A DNA stretch of 64,000 nucleotides from Lachnospiraceae bacterium (GCA_017620255.1 JAFZQU010000025.1:1-64000), one strand, 5' to 3'. Shown: positions 19,032-28,001, numbered from the stretch's first letter. Notes: generated by a model not told the origin, from the letters alone. Numbers and translations: made by a program.

Positions 19032-20060
19032 TTGAAACAGTTTGAGGGTTACATGCACGGGATCAATCTGGGCGGCTGGCTGTCGCAGTGCGATCATACG
19101 AAAGAACGCTATGACACGTTTATCGTCGAGAAAGACATTCAGACGATCAAATCCTGGGGACTCGATCATATCCGCGTGCCCATCGATTATGAACTCATCG
19201 AAAAACCGGACGGCGGATACTCTGAAGAAGGGTTCGGTTACATCGACAAGGCGATCGGCTGGGCCAGGAAATACGGTCTGAACATGATCCTTGACCTGCA
19301 TAAGACATACGGGTTCAGTTTCGATGCAGGGCATAATGAAACGGGCTTTTTTGAGAATACAGACTACCAGGAGCGCTTTTACAGGCTCTGGGAGGAACTG
19401 GCGCGGCGCTTTGGAAAAAACGCCGGCATGCTTTCTTTTGAACTGTTAAATGAGGTGACCGATCCTGCCTATTCCGACCGCTGGAATCAGATCCTGACGA
19501 CCTGTATCGGGAAGATCCGCAAATTCGCACCAACGATCAAAATCCTTGTCGGCGGCTATTATAACAACAGCATCATGGCGCTCAAAGACTTGTGCCCGCC
19601 CTATGACGAGAACATCGTATACAACTTCCATTTTTATGAGCCCCTGATCTTTACGCATCAGGGTGCATACTGGATCGCACCCATGGATACATCCTTCAGG
19701 ATGCCGTTCGCCTCGACCTATGCGGAGTATGAGGAGTATACGGAAAAATATACCACCGTGCAGTTCCCGGAAGCGAAGATCTTCCCGGCGGATCAGATCC
19801 TTGGCAGAGAGTATTTCGAGCACTATTTTGCCGAAGCGATCCGGGTGGCAAAAGAACGCGACGTGGCGCTCTACTGCGGCGAATACGGCGTGATCGGACT
19901 TGTGGATAAAGCGGATACGCTCGCATGGTACAGGGAGATCTGTTCGTTCTTTGATCGAAACGGGATCGGCAGGGCAGCCTGGAGTTATAAGGAAATGGAT
20001 TTCGGGATCGCCGATGAACCCATGGGCGAGATCCGGCAGGAATTGCTGAAATTACTGTGA
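19032..20060 (+). CDS. Glycoside hydrolase family 5 enzyme, cytoplasmic
   Basis: A (beta/alpha)8-barrel hydrolase of 342 residues related to endoglucanases and exo-beta-glucosidases of GH5. The acid/base Glu141 is in LLNEVTDP and the nucleophile Glu284 in YCGEYGV. RVPIDY near 48 and the HFYEP segment near 200 are family hallmarks. There is no signal peptide, so it should act inside the cell on imported oligosaccharides. The start is a TTG at 19032 with GGGAGGG 7 nt upstream; an ATG at 19053 is the alternative. It is alone between an envelope operon and the SprA-like gene. Substrate cannot be told; beta-glucan or cello-oligosaccharides are likely. Confidence 0.88.
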   Translation: MKQFEGYMHGINLGGWLSQCDHTKERYDTFIVEKDIQTIKSWGLDHIRVPIDYELIEKPDGGYSEEGFGYIDKAIGWARKYGLNMILDLHKTYGFSFDAGHNETGFFENTDYQERFYRLWEELARRFGKNAGMLSFELLNEVTDPAYSDRWNQILTTCIGKIRKFAPTIKILVGGYYNNSIMALKDLCPPYDENIVYNFHFYEPLIFTHQGAYWIAPMDTSFRMPFASTYAEYEEYTEKYTTVQFPEAKIFPADQILGREYFEHYFAEAIRVAKERDVALYCGEYGVIGLVDKADTLAWYREICSFFDRNGIGRAAWSYKEMDFGIADEPMGEIRQELLKLL

Positions 20061-20075
20061 TTTTCCCGTATTTTA

Positions 20076-20084
20076 TGGTATAAT
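20076..20084 (+). promoter_or_regulatory. Extended -10 promoter before the SprA-like gene
   Basis: TGG-TATAAT (20076–20084) is a perfect extended -10 element with no recognisable -35, about 30 bp before the ATG at 20113. Confidence 0.6.
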
Positions 20085-20112
20085 GGACGCAGGATATCAG
20101 TGAGGTGCTGTT

Positions 20113-20583
20113 ATGATCGGTGGTGTCGGATTCGGAATGAATCCTTACACAAACCAAATACACAGACCGGCAACGGTGAAGAATCCGGGCGAATCCATGC
20201 AGGTGAACCCGGGACGGAAGTCTTCGCCTGCGGAATGCGAGACCTGTAAGAACCGGAAGTATAAAGACGGTTCCGATGAGATGGTCTCCTTTAAATCGGC
20301 TGCGCACATTTCTCCGGCTGCATCGGCAGGCAGGGTGATGGCGCATGAGATGGAACACGTGGCCAACGCCTACAGCAAGGCGGAAGAGAAGAACGGCAAA
20401 GTCCTGCAGGCTTCCGTGACTTTGCATACGGCCATCTGTCCGGAATGCGGAAGTGCCTATGTTTCCGGCGGGGAAACCAGAACCGCCATTCAATACAGCA
20501 ACGAATCCAATCCCTATCAGAAGAATCTCAAGGCGATCCACGCGGATGCACTGCGCGGCGCCAATATCGATCTGGCGGTATAA
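20113..20583 (+). CDS. SprA-related putative zinc metalloprotease
   Basis: The 156 residues contain a zincin motif H78-E-M-E-H82 (in VMAHEMEHV), a first Cys pair (C42-E-T-C45) followed by RKYKDGS, and a second pair (CPECG near 116). The block SFKSAAHISPAASAGRVM is typical of the SprA-related family (PF12118-type). No signal peptide or membrane segment is present. The Cys pairs could bind a structural metal. The next gene follows after 2 nt. The biological substrate of this family is unknown to me. Confidence 0.8.
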   Translation: MIGGVGFGMNPYTNQIHRPATVKNPGESMQVNPGRKSSPAECETCKNRKYKDGSDEMVSFKSAAHISPAASAGRVMAHEMEHVANAYSKAEEKNGKVLQASVTLHTAICPECGSAYVSGGETRTAIQYSNESNPYQKNLKAIHADALRGANIDLAV

Positions 20584-20585
20584 TC

Positions 20586-21422
20586 ATGGAATACTATTCA
20601 AGTGAAGGATTAAAGAGAGCGGCCAAGAGTAAGCTGTCTTACCAGTATGGGACCGCGATCGGCGGCTATCTGCTGCAGGTTGCGATCCTGTTTGCATTTA
20701 TGATGATCGTGGCGATCGCCCTTGCGGGAACCATTCTGCAGCCGATGATGAACCTGATCGCGACGATGGATCCGACGGGTGATATCATGGCCGTGCAGAA
20801 ACAGCTCATCGAAATGTCGATGACGCCGCGCTACCAGCTCACATCACAGGCGGTAAGTGCCCTGGTCGGTGCCCTTGCCGCAACGCTGACGACAGGCTAC
20901 AGTTATCTCTGTCTGAAGATCTCCCGCTCGGAAACGGCAAAGATCTCGGATCTGTTTTTTGTCTATAAGAACAACCCGGACCGTGTGATCCTGCTGTACC
21001 TTTTGTCTTTCCTGATCCAGACCCTGATCAGCCTTCCCTCGGATGTCGTCAATTATATCTATGAAAAGAATCCGCAGAATGTGGTGCTCTATTTTGCCGG
21101 CACCGTGCTCTCGATCGCTTCCTTTGTGCTGACCTACATCTTTTCACTGATGGTCTCGCAGGTCTTCTTCCTTTACATGGACGATGTGAACCGCTCCGTT
21201 CCGGAGATCTTCCGGGAGAGCATCGCGCTGATGAAGGGGCATAAAGGACGCCTGTTCTATCTGCAGGTCAGCTTTATCGGCTGGATCCTGCTTGCGCTTC
21301 TGACCTGCGGCGTGCTCCTGTTCTGGGTCGGCCCGTACATGACGATCACATTCGCCGAGTTCTACAGAAACCTGAAAAGAGAGCCGCTCTATGTGGTAAC
21401 GGAGCGCTATCCGGACGCCTGA
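20586..21422 (+). CDS. DUF975-family membrane protein
   Basis: The 278 residues have about five to six membrane segments. The N-terminal motif RAAKSKLSYQYG and the C-terminal GPYMTITFAEFYRNLKRE are typical of the DUF975 family, whose function is unknown. ATG 20586 starts 2 nt after the preceding stop codon, so the two are cotranscribed. A longer in-frame reading that overlaps the previous gene is discounted because homologues begin near MEYYSSEGLK. Confidence 0.8.
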   Translation: MEYYSSEGLKRAAKSKLSYQYGTAIGGYLLQVAILFAFMMIVAIALAGTILQPMMNLIATMDPTGDIMAVQKQLIEMSMTPRYQLTSQAVSALVGALAATLTTGYSYLCLKISRSETAKISDLFFVYKNNPDRVILLYLLSFLIQTLISLPSDVVNYIYEKNPQNVVLYFAGTVLSIASFVLTYIFSLMVSQVFFLYMDDVNRSVPEIFRESIALMKGHKGRLFYLQVSFIGWILLALLTCGVLLFWVGPYMTITFAEFYRNLKREPLYVVTERYPDA

Positions 21423-21456
21423 AGAAAGACCGGATCACGTGCCGGTAAATACAGCC

Positions 21457-21485
21457 TTGATTTTGTCCGGCGGATGTATTAGGAT
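21457..21485 (+). promoter_or_regulatory. Promoter of the FMN riboswitch / ribU
   Basis: TTGATT (21457–21462), a 17-bp spacer and TAGGAT (21480–21485), 25 bp before the riboswitch. Confidence 0.55.
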
Positions 21486-21509
21486 AGCAAAGGAACAAAT
21501 GCATAATTT

Positions 21510-21620
21510 GTCTTCAGGGCAGGGTGAGATTCCCGACCGGCGGTAAAGCCCGCGAACGGCCGTAAGGCTGTTGATCCGGTTGCATTCCGGAGCCGACAGT
21601 ATAGTCTGGATGAAAGAAGA
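21510..21620 (+). ncRNA. FMN riboswitch (RFN element)
   Basis: All the conserved blocks are present in order: TCTTCAGGGCAGGGTGAGAT, TCCCGACCGGCGGTAAAGCC, CGCGA, a variable arm, then GCCGACAGTATAGTCTGGAT and GAAAGAAGA. It precedes ribU. FMN binding should favour the downstream terminator hairpin and shut off riboflavin uptake. Confidence 0.97.
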
Positions 21621-21650
21621 TGGATTGCGGAATATGACAGTTTCCGTGGT

Positions 21651-21681
21651 ACCTGTAAGACAGATCTTGCAGGTATTTTTT
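21651..21681 (+). terminator. Riboswitch-controlled terminator before ribU
   Basis: A 10-bp stem with one G·U (21651–21660 with 21665–21674), CAGA loop, then ATTTTTTA. It lies between the riboswitch and the ribU ribosome site (GGAGGT, 21684–21689), as expected for transcriptional attenuation. Confidence 0.9.
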
Positions 21682-21696
21682 ATGGAGGTAACCAAT

Positions 21697-22434
21697 ATGA
21701 GTGAACTGTTTCAAAATGCAAAGGAAAACCTGTCATTTCTGCTTGTGAGCCTGGTGATCGTCCTTGCGGCGGTCGTGCTCGCCAAAGCCATCGAAAAGGC
21801 GATCGGCTTTGAGAACGATGAAAGGAACCGCACCAGAAGACTCGCGTTTGTCGGCATCTTTTCGGCGATCTCCGGCGTGCTGATGCTGCTTGAGTTTCCG
21901 CTTCCTTTTGCGCCGCCTTTTTACAAGATCGACTTAAGCGAACTGCCCGTTCTGATCTGCGCGTTTGCGTACGGACCGATGGCAGGCGTGATCTCGGAGT
22001 TTCTGAAGGTGCTGATCAAACTGCTGATCAAGGGAACGACCACGGCGTTTGTCGGCGACCTGGCCAACTTTGTGATCGGGATCATGCTGATCTTACCCGC
22101 AGCGGTCATCTATCATGTGAAGAAGACGAGAAAGACCGCGCTGATCGGCATGGGGGCAGGGATCGCCCTGATGACGGTGTTCGGTACGGTCTTCAATGCG
22201 GTATATCTTCTGCCGACGTTTGCAAGACTTTACGGCATGCCGCTTGAAGCGATCATAGATATGGGTACACAGATCAATACCGGGATCCATGACGTGACAA
22301 CGTTCGTATGTTTCTGCGTCGCACCGTTCAATCTGGTGAAGGGGATCCTGGTGTCTCTTCTCACATTTCTTCTGTACAAACGCCTGAGTCCGATGATCCA
22401 CAAGGTACATGACGATACCTTGCTAACCCGCTGA
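21697..22434 (+). CDS. ribU: Riboflavin ECF transporter substrate-binding subunit RibU
   Basis: The membrane S component that binds riboflavin and works with the shared EcfA/A'/T module, which is not in this window. The 245 residues have about six membrane helices. The family segment RRLAFVGIFSAISGVLMLLE and the KIDLSELPVL stretch follow an N-terminal helix. Start ATG 21697 has GGAGGT 7 nt upstream. Control by the FMN riboswitch fixes the substrate as riboflavin rather than another vitamin. Confidence 0.93.
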   Translation: MSELFQNAKENLSFLLVSLVIVLAAVVLAKAIEKAIGFENDERNRTRRLAFVGIFSAISGVLMLLEFPLPFAPPFYKIDLSELPVLICAFAYGPMAGVISEFLKVLIKLLIKGTTTAFVGDLANFVIGIMLILPAAVIYHVKKTRKTALIGMGAGIALMTVFGTVFNAVYLLPTFARLYGMPLEAIIDMGTQINTGIHDVTTFVCFCVAPFNLVKGILVSLLTFLLYKRLSPMIHKVHDDTLLTR

Positions 22435-22469
22435 ACTTCGTTTATAATATATTATGTATGTGCACTTGG

Positions 22470-22514
22470 CCGCGGTACTATATCTTGACGGCAAAATCAC
22501 CCGCGGTACCATAT
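22470..22514 (+). promoter_or_regulatory. Promoter flanked by paired direct repeats (candidate operator)
   Basis: Two copies of CCGCGGTAC[T/C]ATAT, at 22470–22483 and 22501–22514, start 31 bp apart, about three helix turns. Between and overlapping them lies a promoter: TTGACG (22485–22490), a 16-bp spacer and TACCAT (22507–22512). The second repeat covers the -10, which suits repressor binding. Confidence 0.5.
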
Positions 22515-22568
22515 ATCGCACCGTGAGACAACGAAAGGCCTGAAACGGCCGGTATACGGGAGCAGGAA

Positions 22569-23054
22569 ATGAAGATTGAATTTGATGTGAAGATGACTGT
22601 CGGGAAAATGTATGATTATATGCTCTACCATACTTTTCACGGCATGCAGGGGATCCTCGGGGAAATGGTCGGCATCCTGCTGATCATCGGGTTTGTGATC
22701 ACGGACCCGCACAAATGGATCTATCTGATCTTCGGTCTGATCATTCTGTTCTATCTGCCGGTCGCGCTGTTCATCAATGCGAGACGGCAGGTCAGCCTGC
22801 AGCCCGTGTTCAAGGATACGCTGCACTATACGCTGACGGAAGAAGGCATCGAAGTGCAGGTGGGCGAACAGACAGACGCACAGCCCTGGGATGCCGTACG
22901 CAAAGCCGTCTGCACAAGCAGGAATCTGATCCTGTATACGAGTAAGAATACGGCGACGCTGTTTCCGCGCGCAGACCTTGGAGACCAGCAGGTGGCCGTT
23001 ATAGAGATGATCAGCAAACATGTGGATCCGGATAAGGTGAATCTGCGCGTCTGA
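22569..23054 (+). CDS. YcxB-like membrane protein
   Basis: The 161 residues have two close membrane helices (about 28–46 and 50–70) and a C-terminal beta-rich domain (about 80–155) with W-D-A-V-R-K and L-I-L-Y-T, typical of the YcxB-like family (PF14317-type). Function is unknown. AGCAGGAA precedes the ATG. Paired direct repeats around its promoter suggest specific regulation. The tsaE gene starts 41 nt downstream and may be cotranscribed. Confidence 0.72.
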   Translation: MKIEFDVKMTVGKMYDYMLYHTFHGMQGILGEMVGILLIIGFVITDPHKWIYLIFGLIILFYLPVALFINARRQVSLQPVFKDTLHYTLTEEGIEVQVGEQTDAQPWDAVRKAVCTSRNLILYTSKNTATLFPRADLGDQQVAVIEMISKHVDPDKVNLRV

Positions 23055-23095
23055 AGAAAACAGACCGCCGGTCGGTTTGCGGCAAAGGACATTTC

Positions 23096-23545
23096 ATGAT
23101 CTATGAAACAAACAGCAGCCGGGAAACATATGAACTGGCAAAGACCCTGGCAGGCAGGGCCAAACCCGGCGATATCTATACCCTGATCGGTGACCTTGGG
23201 GTCGGCAAGACCGTGTTCACGCAGGGATTTGCGGCAGGGCTCGGGATCGACGGTCCCGTTAACAGCCCGACTTTTACGATCCTGCAGATCTATGAGCAGG
23301 GACGCATGCCGCTCTATCATTTCGATGTCTACCGCATCGGGGATGTCGAAGAGATGGATGAGATCGGATACGAGGACTGCTTCTACGGCGACGGCGTCTG
23401 CATCATCGAGTGGGCAGACCTGATCGAAGAGATCATCCCGGCAGAAGCCTGCAGGGTCACGATCGAAAAAGACCTGCAAAAGGGCATGGATTTCAGACAG
23501 ATCCGGATCGAGGGACCATCAGGGCTTACAGACGATAGCGAATAA
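23096..23545 (+). CDS. tsaE: tRNA threonylcarbamoyladenosine biosynthesis ATPase TsaE
   Basis: An ATPase that cycles the TsaB–TsaD complex during t6A37 modification of ANN-decoding tRNAs. The 149 residues show Walker A GDLGVGKTVF near residue 33, the SPTFTI switch near 59, and the HFDVYRI and IIEWAD motifs. It leads the block tsaE–tsaB–rimI–rnz–DUF6715-like–tsaD–ispD, with short gaps or overlaps throughout. Confidence 0.95.
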   Translation: MIYETNSSRETYELAKTLAGRAKPGDIYTLIGDLGVGKTVFTQGFAAGLGIDGPVNSPTFTILQIYEQGRMPLYHFDVYRIGDVEEMDEIGYEDCFYGDGVCIIEWADLIEEIIPAEACRVTIEKDLQKGMDFRQIRIEGPSGLTDDSE

Positions 23546-23556
23546 AGAGGCAAGAC

Positions 23557-24255
23557 ATGAAAATACTGGCGATCGATTCTTCCGGCCTGACCGCGACCGT
23601 TGCGCTCCTGCAAGATGAACTGGTCATTGCCGAGTATTCGGTGAATTATAAAAAGACACATTCCCAGACACTTGTTCCGATGCTTGATGAGATCAGAAAG
23701 ATGACGGATCTGGATCTTGCAAGCGTGGATGCGATCGCAGTGGCAAAAGGGCCGGGCAGTTTTACGGGTTTAAGGATCGGCTCCGCGACCGTCAAGGGAC
23801 TCGGGCTTGCACTGGATAAGCCGGTGATCCCCGTCGGAACGGTGGATGCACTCAGTTATAACGGCTGGGGATATCCGGGACTTGTCTGTCCGATCATGGA
23901 CGCAAGACGGCAGCAGGTCTATACCGGGATTTACCGCTTTACGAAAGATAAATGGGAGATCGTGAAAGAACAGTGTGCGATCTCCGTGGCGGAACTTGTA
24001 GAGATCCTGAATGGGATGGAAGGACCCGTACTGTTTCTTGGCGACGCCTGTCCGGTCTATGCAGAAGAGATCCGGGCCGGTATGAAGACAGAATACGAGT
24101 TTGCACCGCCGCATATGAGCCGCCAGAGAGCTGCGGCGCTTGGCGTTCTTGCGATGGAATACTACCGGATGGGACGCATTGAAACGGCGGATGCGCACCG
24201 CCCCGAGTACCTGCGTAAATCCCAGGCGGAGAGAATGCGCGATGAAGCAGAATGA
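23557..24255 (+). CDS. tsaB: tRNA threonylcarbamoyladenosine biosynthesis protein TsaB
   Basis: The inactive, ASKHA-fold partner of TsaD needed for t6A synthesis. The 232 residues begin KILAIDSSGLTATVAL and contain KGPGSFTGLRIG near residue 65, the most conserved stretch of the family. AGAGGCAAGAC precedes the ATG. The last 14 bp overlap rimI. With tsaE and tsaD in the same cluster, only tsaC/ywlC for t6A lies elsewhere. Confidence 0.94.
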   Translation: MKILAIDSSGLTATVALLQDELVIAEYSVNYKKTHSQTLVPMLDEIRKMTDLDLASVDAIAVAKGPGSFTGLRIGSATVKGLGLALDKPVIPVGTVDALSYNGWGYPGLVCPIMDARRQQVYTGIYRFTKDKWEIVKEQCAISVAELVEILNGMEGPVLFLGDACPVYAEEIRAGMKTEYEFAPPHMSRQRAAALGVLAMEYYRMGRIETADAHRPEYLRKSQAERMRDEAE

Positions 24256-24688
24256 ACTGATACTCCGTCCCATGACGGAAGAGGATCTGCCGGCGGTATC
24301 GCAGATTGAAGAGGAAACCTTTTCCATGCCGTGGAAACCGGATGATTTCCGCGAGATGATAAAGCGCGACAACATGACATACATGGTCGCGGAGCTTGAC
24401 GGAGAGATCATCGGCGGTTCCGGGATGCGGAATATTCTGGGGGATGGCGAGATCACAAATGTTGCCATCCGTGAAAAGTACCGCGGCAGGGGATACGGAA
24501 AAGCCCTTCTTCAGGCCCTGCTCACTGCAGGTGAGGAAATGGGTGCAGCCGCGTTCACACTGGAAGTACGCGTGAGCAATACAGCGGCGATCAGGCTCTA
24601 TGAGAGTCTCGGCTTTGTGTCGGAGGGTGTACGCCCAGATTTTTACGAACGGCCGAGAGAAGATGCCCTGATCATGTGGAAACGGTAA
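24242..24688 (+). CDS. rimI: Ribosomal-protein-alanine N-acetyltransferase RimI
   Basis: A GNAT acetyltransferase, known to acetylate the N-terminus of ribosomal protein S18 in E. coli. The 148 residues contain the acetyl-CoA loop R-x-x-G-x-G/A in YRGRGYGKALL near residue 80, followed by EVRVSNTAAIRLYESLGF, the family C-terminal signature. ATG 24242 starts 14 bp inside tsaB, a common arrangement that implies translational coupling. Confidence 0.9.
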   Translation: MKQNELILRPMTEEDLPAVSQIEEETFSMPWKPDDFREMIKRDNMTYMVAELDGEIIGGSGMRNILGDGEITNVAIREKYRGRGYGKALLQALLTAGEEMGAAAFTLEVRVSNTAAIRLYESLGFVSEGVRPDFYERPREDALIMWKR

Positions 24689-24705
24689 CGAATGGAGAGA
24701 TATAG

Positions 24706-25617
24706 ATGTTAGACGTATGCTTGCTGGGTACGGGCGGTATGATGCCGCTGCCCCGCAGATGGCTTACTTCCTGCATGATGCGGTATAACGGAAGCAGTAT
24801 CCTGATCGACTGCGGCGAGGGAACCCAGATCGCGATGAAGGAAAAGGGCTGGAGCCCCAAACCGATCGACATCATCTGCTTTACCCATTATCATGCGGAT
24901 CATATCAGCGGCCTGCCGGGACTCCTGCTTTCGATGGGGAACTCCGAGCGTACCGAGCCGGTCGTCATGATCGGGCCGAAGGGACTGGAACGGGTGGTTG
25001 GCGCACTCAGGACGATCGCGCCGGAACTGCCGTTTGAGATCCGCTTCATCGAACTGACGGAAACATTTGAAACGATTGATTTTGACGGATTCCGTATGGA
25101 AGCGTTCCGCGTGCAGCATAACATGGTCTGCTACGCATATAACATGCTCATCGACCGCGCCGGCAGATTTGATGCGGAGCGTGCGAAGGCACAGAACATC
25201 CCGTTAAAACTCTGGAGCATCCTGCAAAAGGGTGAGACCGTGGAAGATGGCGGCGTAACGTATACGCCGGACATGGTACTTGGCCCTGCGCGCAAGGGGA
25301 TCAAGCTGACCTACTGCACGGACAGCCGGCCGACGGATGCGATCGCAGAGCATGCCGCGGGTGCCGACCTGTTCATCTGTGAAGGCATGTACGGCGAGCC
25401 CGGCATGGAAGAGAAAGCAAAAGAACACAAACACATGACGTTCTACGAAGCGGCAAAGCTCGCAAAGGCGGCAGGCGTGAAGGAACTGTGGCTCACGCAT
25501 TACAGCCCGTCCCTGCTTAATCCGAGAGAATACCGCGATGAGGTCAGGAAGATCTTTGAGAATACGCATACCTGCAAGGACGGCAGGAGCGTGGACCTGG
25601 TCTTTGAAGAAGCGTAA
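24706..25617 (+). CDS. rnz: Ribonuclease Z
   Basis: A metallo-beta-lactamase-fold endonuclease that trims the 3' ends of tRNA precursors lacking encoded CCA. The 303 residues contain LGTGGMMPLP near the start, the zinc motif HYHADH near 66, and later ligands in TYCTDSRP, a His-rich EHKHMTF and LTHYSP. AATGGAGAG precedes the ATG. Its place among the t6A genes makes this a tRNA-maturation cluster. Confidence 0.9.
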   Translation: MLDVCLLGTGGMMPLPRRWLTSCMMRYNGSSILIDCGEGTQIAMKEKGWSPKPIDIICFTHYHADHISGLPGLLLSMGNSERTEPVVMIGPKGLERVVGALRTIAPELPFEIRFIELTETFETIDFDGFRMEAFRVQHNMVCYAYNMLIDRAGRFDAERAKAQNIPLKLWSILQKGETVEDGGVTYTPDMVLGPARKGIKLTYCTDSRPTDAIAEHAAGADLFICEGMYGEPGMEEKAKEHKHMTFYEAAKLAKAAGVKELWLTHYSPSLLNPREYRDEVRKIFENTHTCKDGRSVDLVFEEA

Positions 25618-25628
25618 AGAGGCCTACA

Positions 25629-26222
25629 TTGGACAAACGTAACCTGAAAAATTTCATAGTGCTGATCCTTCTGGCGCTGCTGATCGTGGGAGCGTTTGTT
25701 TTGGTGTCCAATCGCGGGAGCGAGCGCGACGAATCCAATATTTCCAGGACAGCCGTGGAAGAGGTGCTCGACCGGGATCTGACGAAGAATTATCCGGCGA
25801 CGCCCAAGGAAGTCGTGAAGATGTACAGCGAGATCACGCGTTGCTTCTACGGGGAAGAATACACGGATGACCAGCTGGTCGCACTGGCGGAGCAGTCGCG
25901 GCGGCTGTTTGACGATGAACTGAGGGCCAACCAGACGGACGAACAGTATCTGATGAACTTACGGACCGTCATTTCCAATTATAAAGAAGAGAAGCGGACG
26001 ATCTCCAGTTTCTCCGTAGCCAGTGCCTCGGATGTGGATTATCAGGATTTCAAGGGCGATAAGTGGGCACATCTGATGGCGATCTATACGATCAAGACGA
26101 ACCATGCGTTCAACACAAGCAAGGAGGAATATCTCCTGCGCAAGGATCCGGACGGTCACTGGAAGATCTTCGGCTGGAGAGTGATCGAGGAGAGCCCCGC
26201 TTTGATCGAGGGACAGCAGTAA
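25629..26222 (+). CDS. DUF6715-like membrane-anchored protein
   Basis: The 197 residues have one N-terminal membrane helix (about 9–27) and an extracytoplasmic domain carrying E-V-L-D-R-D-L, NYPATPKEVV and a C-terminal W-K-I-F-G-W. I match these to the DUF6715 family common in Lachnospiraceae, with moderate certainty. The start is TTG at 25629, with AAAGAGG about 6 nt upstream. It sits between rnz and tsaD in the same transcription unit; role unknown. Confidence 0.65.
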   Translation: MDKRNLKNFIVLILLALLIVGAFVLVSNRGSERDESNISRTAVEEVLDRDLTKNYPATPKEVVKMYSEITRCFYGEEYTDDQLVALAEQSRRLFDDELRANQTDEQYLMNLRTVISNYKEEKRTISSFSVASASDVDYQDFKGDKWAHLMAIYTIKTNHAFNTSKEEYLLRKDPDGHWKIFGWRVIEESPALIEGQQ

Positions 26223-26231
26223 GGAGTTACG

Positions 26232-27278
26232 ATGGAGCAAAGCAGCGTGCTTAGGGAAAATAAGGATCTCCTGATCCTCGGGATCGAGAGTTCGTGTGAT
26301 GAGACCGCGGCGGCCGTGATCAAGGGCGGCCGCACTGTTTTGTCCAACGTGATCTCTTCGCAGATCGATATCCATACATTGTACGGCGGCGTGGTCCCGG
26401 AGATCGCATCGCGTAAACACACGGAACGCATCAACCAGGTGATCCGTGAGGCGCTCTCGGATGCGGGCGCAGCGCTTAAGGATATAGATGCGATCGCCGT
26501 TACATATGGCCCCGGGCTTGTCGGTGCCCTGCTTGTCGGTGTGGCGGAAGCCAAAGCCATCAGCTTTGCGACCGGTATCGATCTCGTTGGCGTGCATCAT
26601 ATCGAAGGACATATCTGTGCCAATTACATTGAACATAAAGACCTGGAACCGCCGTTCCTCTCACTCGTGGTATCCGGCGGACATACGCACCTTGTCAACG
26701 TCGCAGACTACGGTGTTTACGAGATCCTTGGCCGGACCAGGGACGATGCGGCCGGAGAAGCGTTTGACAAAGTCGCCCGTGCGATCGGTCTCGGATACCC
26801 CGGCGGCCCGAAGATAGACAAAGTTGCAAAAGAAGGGAATCCCGATGCGATCGCGTTTCCGCGCGCCAAGGTTGCCGCATCGGTCTACGATTTCAGTTTC
26901 AGCGGGTTAAAATCAGCCGTGCTCAATTATCTGAACAGCTGTGAGATGAAGGGCGAATCCATCGTCGTACCGGATGTCGCCGCCTCCTTCCAGAAGGCAG
27001 TTGTGGACGTGCTGGTCGAGAATTCGATGATGGCCTGCGCAGAGAGATCCTGCAGGAAATTCGCGCTCGCAGGCGGCGTTGCTTCCAATTCCGCACTGCG
27101 CGCTGCCATGGAAGAAGCCTGCAGGGCAGGGGGGATTGATTTTTACGTACCCTCGCCCGTTTATTGCACGGACAATGCGGCCATGATCGCGGTCGCAGGC
27201 TACTACGAATACTGCAAGGGCGTGCGCAGCGACCTGACATTGAACGCGGTGCCGAATCTTCCGCTCGGTGAGCGGTAG
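26232..27278 (+). CDS. tsaD: tRNA N6-threonylcarbamoyladenosine transferase TsaD
   Basis: The catalytic subunit that moves the threonylcarbamoyl group from its AMP adduct to A37 of tRNA. The 348 residues contain the ASKHA nucleotide motifs [15 protein letters not shown] near the start, the metal-binding H-x-x-x-H in [12 protein letters not shown] near 120, VSGGHTHLV, and CTDNAAMIA near the C-terminus. AAGGAG precedes the ATG. Confidence 0.96.
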   Translation: MEQSSVLRENKDLLILGIESSCDETAAAVIKGGRTVLSNVISSQIDIHTLYGGVVPEIASRKHTERINQVIREALSDAGAALKDIDAIAVTYGPGLVGALLVGVAEAKAISFATGIDLVGVHHIEGHICANYIEHKDLEPPFLSLVVSGGHTHLVNVADYGVYEILGRTRDDAAGEAFDKVARAIGLGYPGGPKIDKVAKEGNPDAIAFPRAKVAASVYDFSFSGLKSAVLNYLNSCEMKGESIVVPDVAASFQKAVVDVLVENSMMACAERSCRKFALAGGVASNSALRAAMEEACRAGGIDFYVPSPVYCTDNAAMIAVAGYYEYCKGVRSDLTLNAVPNLPLGER

Positions 27279-27290
27279 GGAGGATGGAGC

Positions 27291-28001
27291 ATGAAGGATG
27301 GTAAGAAATGTGCGGCGATCGTGCTGGCAGCAGGCAGGGGAAAACGCATGGGAACGGATACCGCCAAGCAGTATCTGCCGCTTGGGGATAAACCGGTGCT
27401 CTGCTATGCACTGCAGGCGTTCGAAGACAGTTTTATGGATGAAGTCGTGCTCGTGACGGCTGCAGAGGAGATTGACTTTTGCAAGCGCGAGATCGTGGAA
27501 AAATACAGATTCGGGAAGATAAAGAAGATCGTTGCCGGCGGGCAGGAGCGCTACCATTCCGTAGCCTGCGGGCTAACAGCCATCGATACGTGCGACTATG
27601 TTTTCATTCATGACGGCGCGAGACCTTTTGTAGATGAGCCGGTGTTAACGCGTTTGTTTGCATCCCTGCTTGAGAATGAGACGGCGATCGCGGCGATGCC
27701 TGCCAAAGACACGGTGAAGATCGCGGATGCAGACGGATTTGCGGCTTCCACGCCTGACCGCAGCCTGGTATGGCAGATGCAGACACCGCAGGCTTTTGCG
27801 TATGCTCCGATCCGTGACGCCTATGAAAAGCTGCTTGATTCCGAAGAAGAGGTGCTGAAAAAGGGCATCCACATCACGGACGATGCGATGGTCATGGAAA
27901 CATTCGGAAACCTGAAAGTGAAACTGGTGGAAGGAAGTTACCGGAACATAAAGATCACAACGCCGGAAGATCTGAAGATCGCAGAGGCGCTGCTGAAATA
28001 A
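27291..28001 (+). CDS. ispD: 2-C-methyl-D-erythritol 4-phosphate cytidylyltransferase
   Basis: Makes CDP-methylerythritol in the non-mevalonate isoprenoid pathway. The 236 residues have the CTP-binding loop AAIVLAAGRGKRMG near residue 8, FIHDGARPF near 104, and TDDAMVMETFG near 196. AGGGAGGATGG precedes the ATG. It closes the tsa cluster, 12 nt after tsaD. Confidence 0.94.
   Translation: MKDGKKCAAIVLAAGRGKRMGTDTAKQYLPLGDKPVLCYALQAFEDSFMDEVVLVTAAEEIDFCKREIVEKYRFGKIKKIVAGGQERYHSVACGLTAIDTCDYVFIHDGARPFVDEPVLTRLFASLLENETAIAAMPAKDTVKIADADGFAASTPDRSLVWQMQTPQAFAYAPIRDAYEKLLDSEEEVLKKGIHITDDAMVMETFGNLKVKLVEGSYRNIKITTPEDLKIAEALLK

Noticed and set aside
24140-24241. N-terminal extension of RimI
   Set aside because: It lies within tsaB, lacks a ribosome site, and RimI proteins begin near the ATG at 24242.
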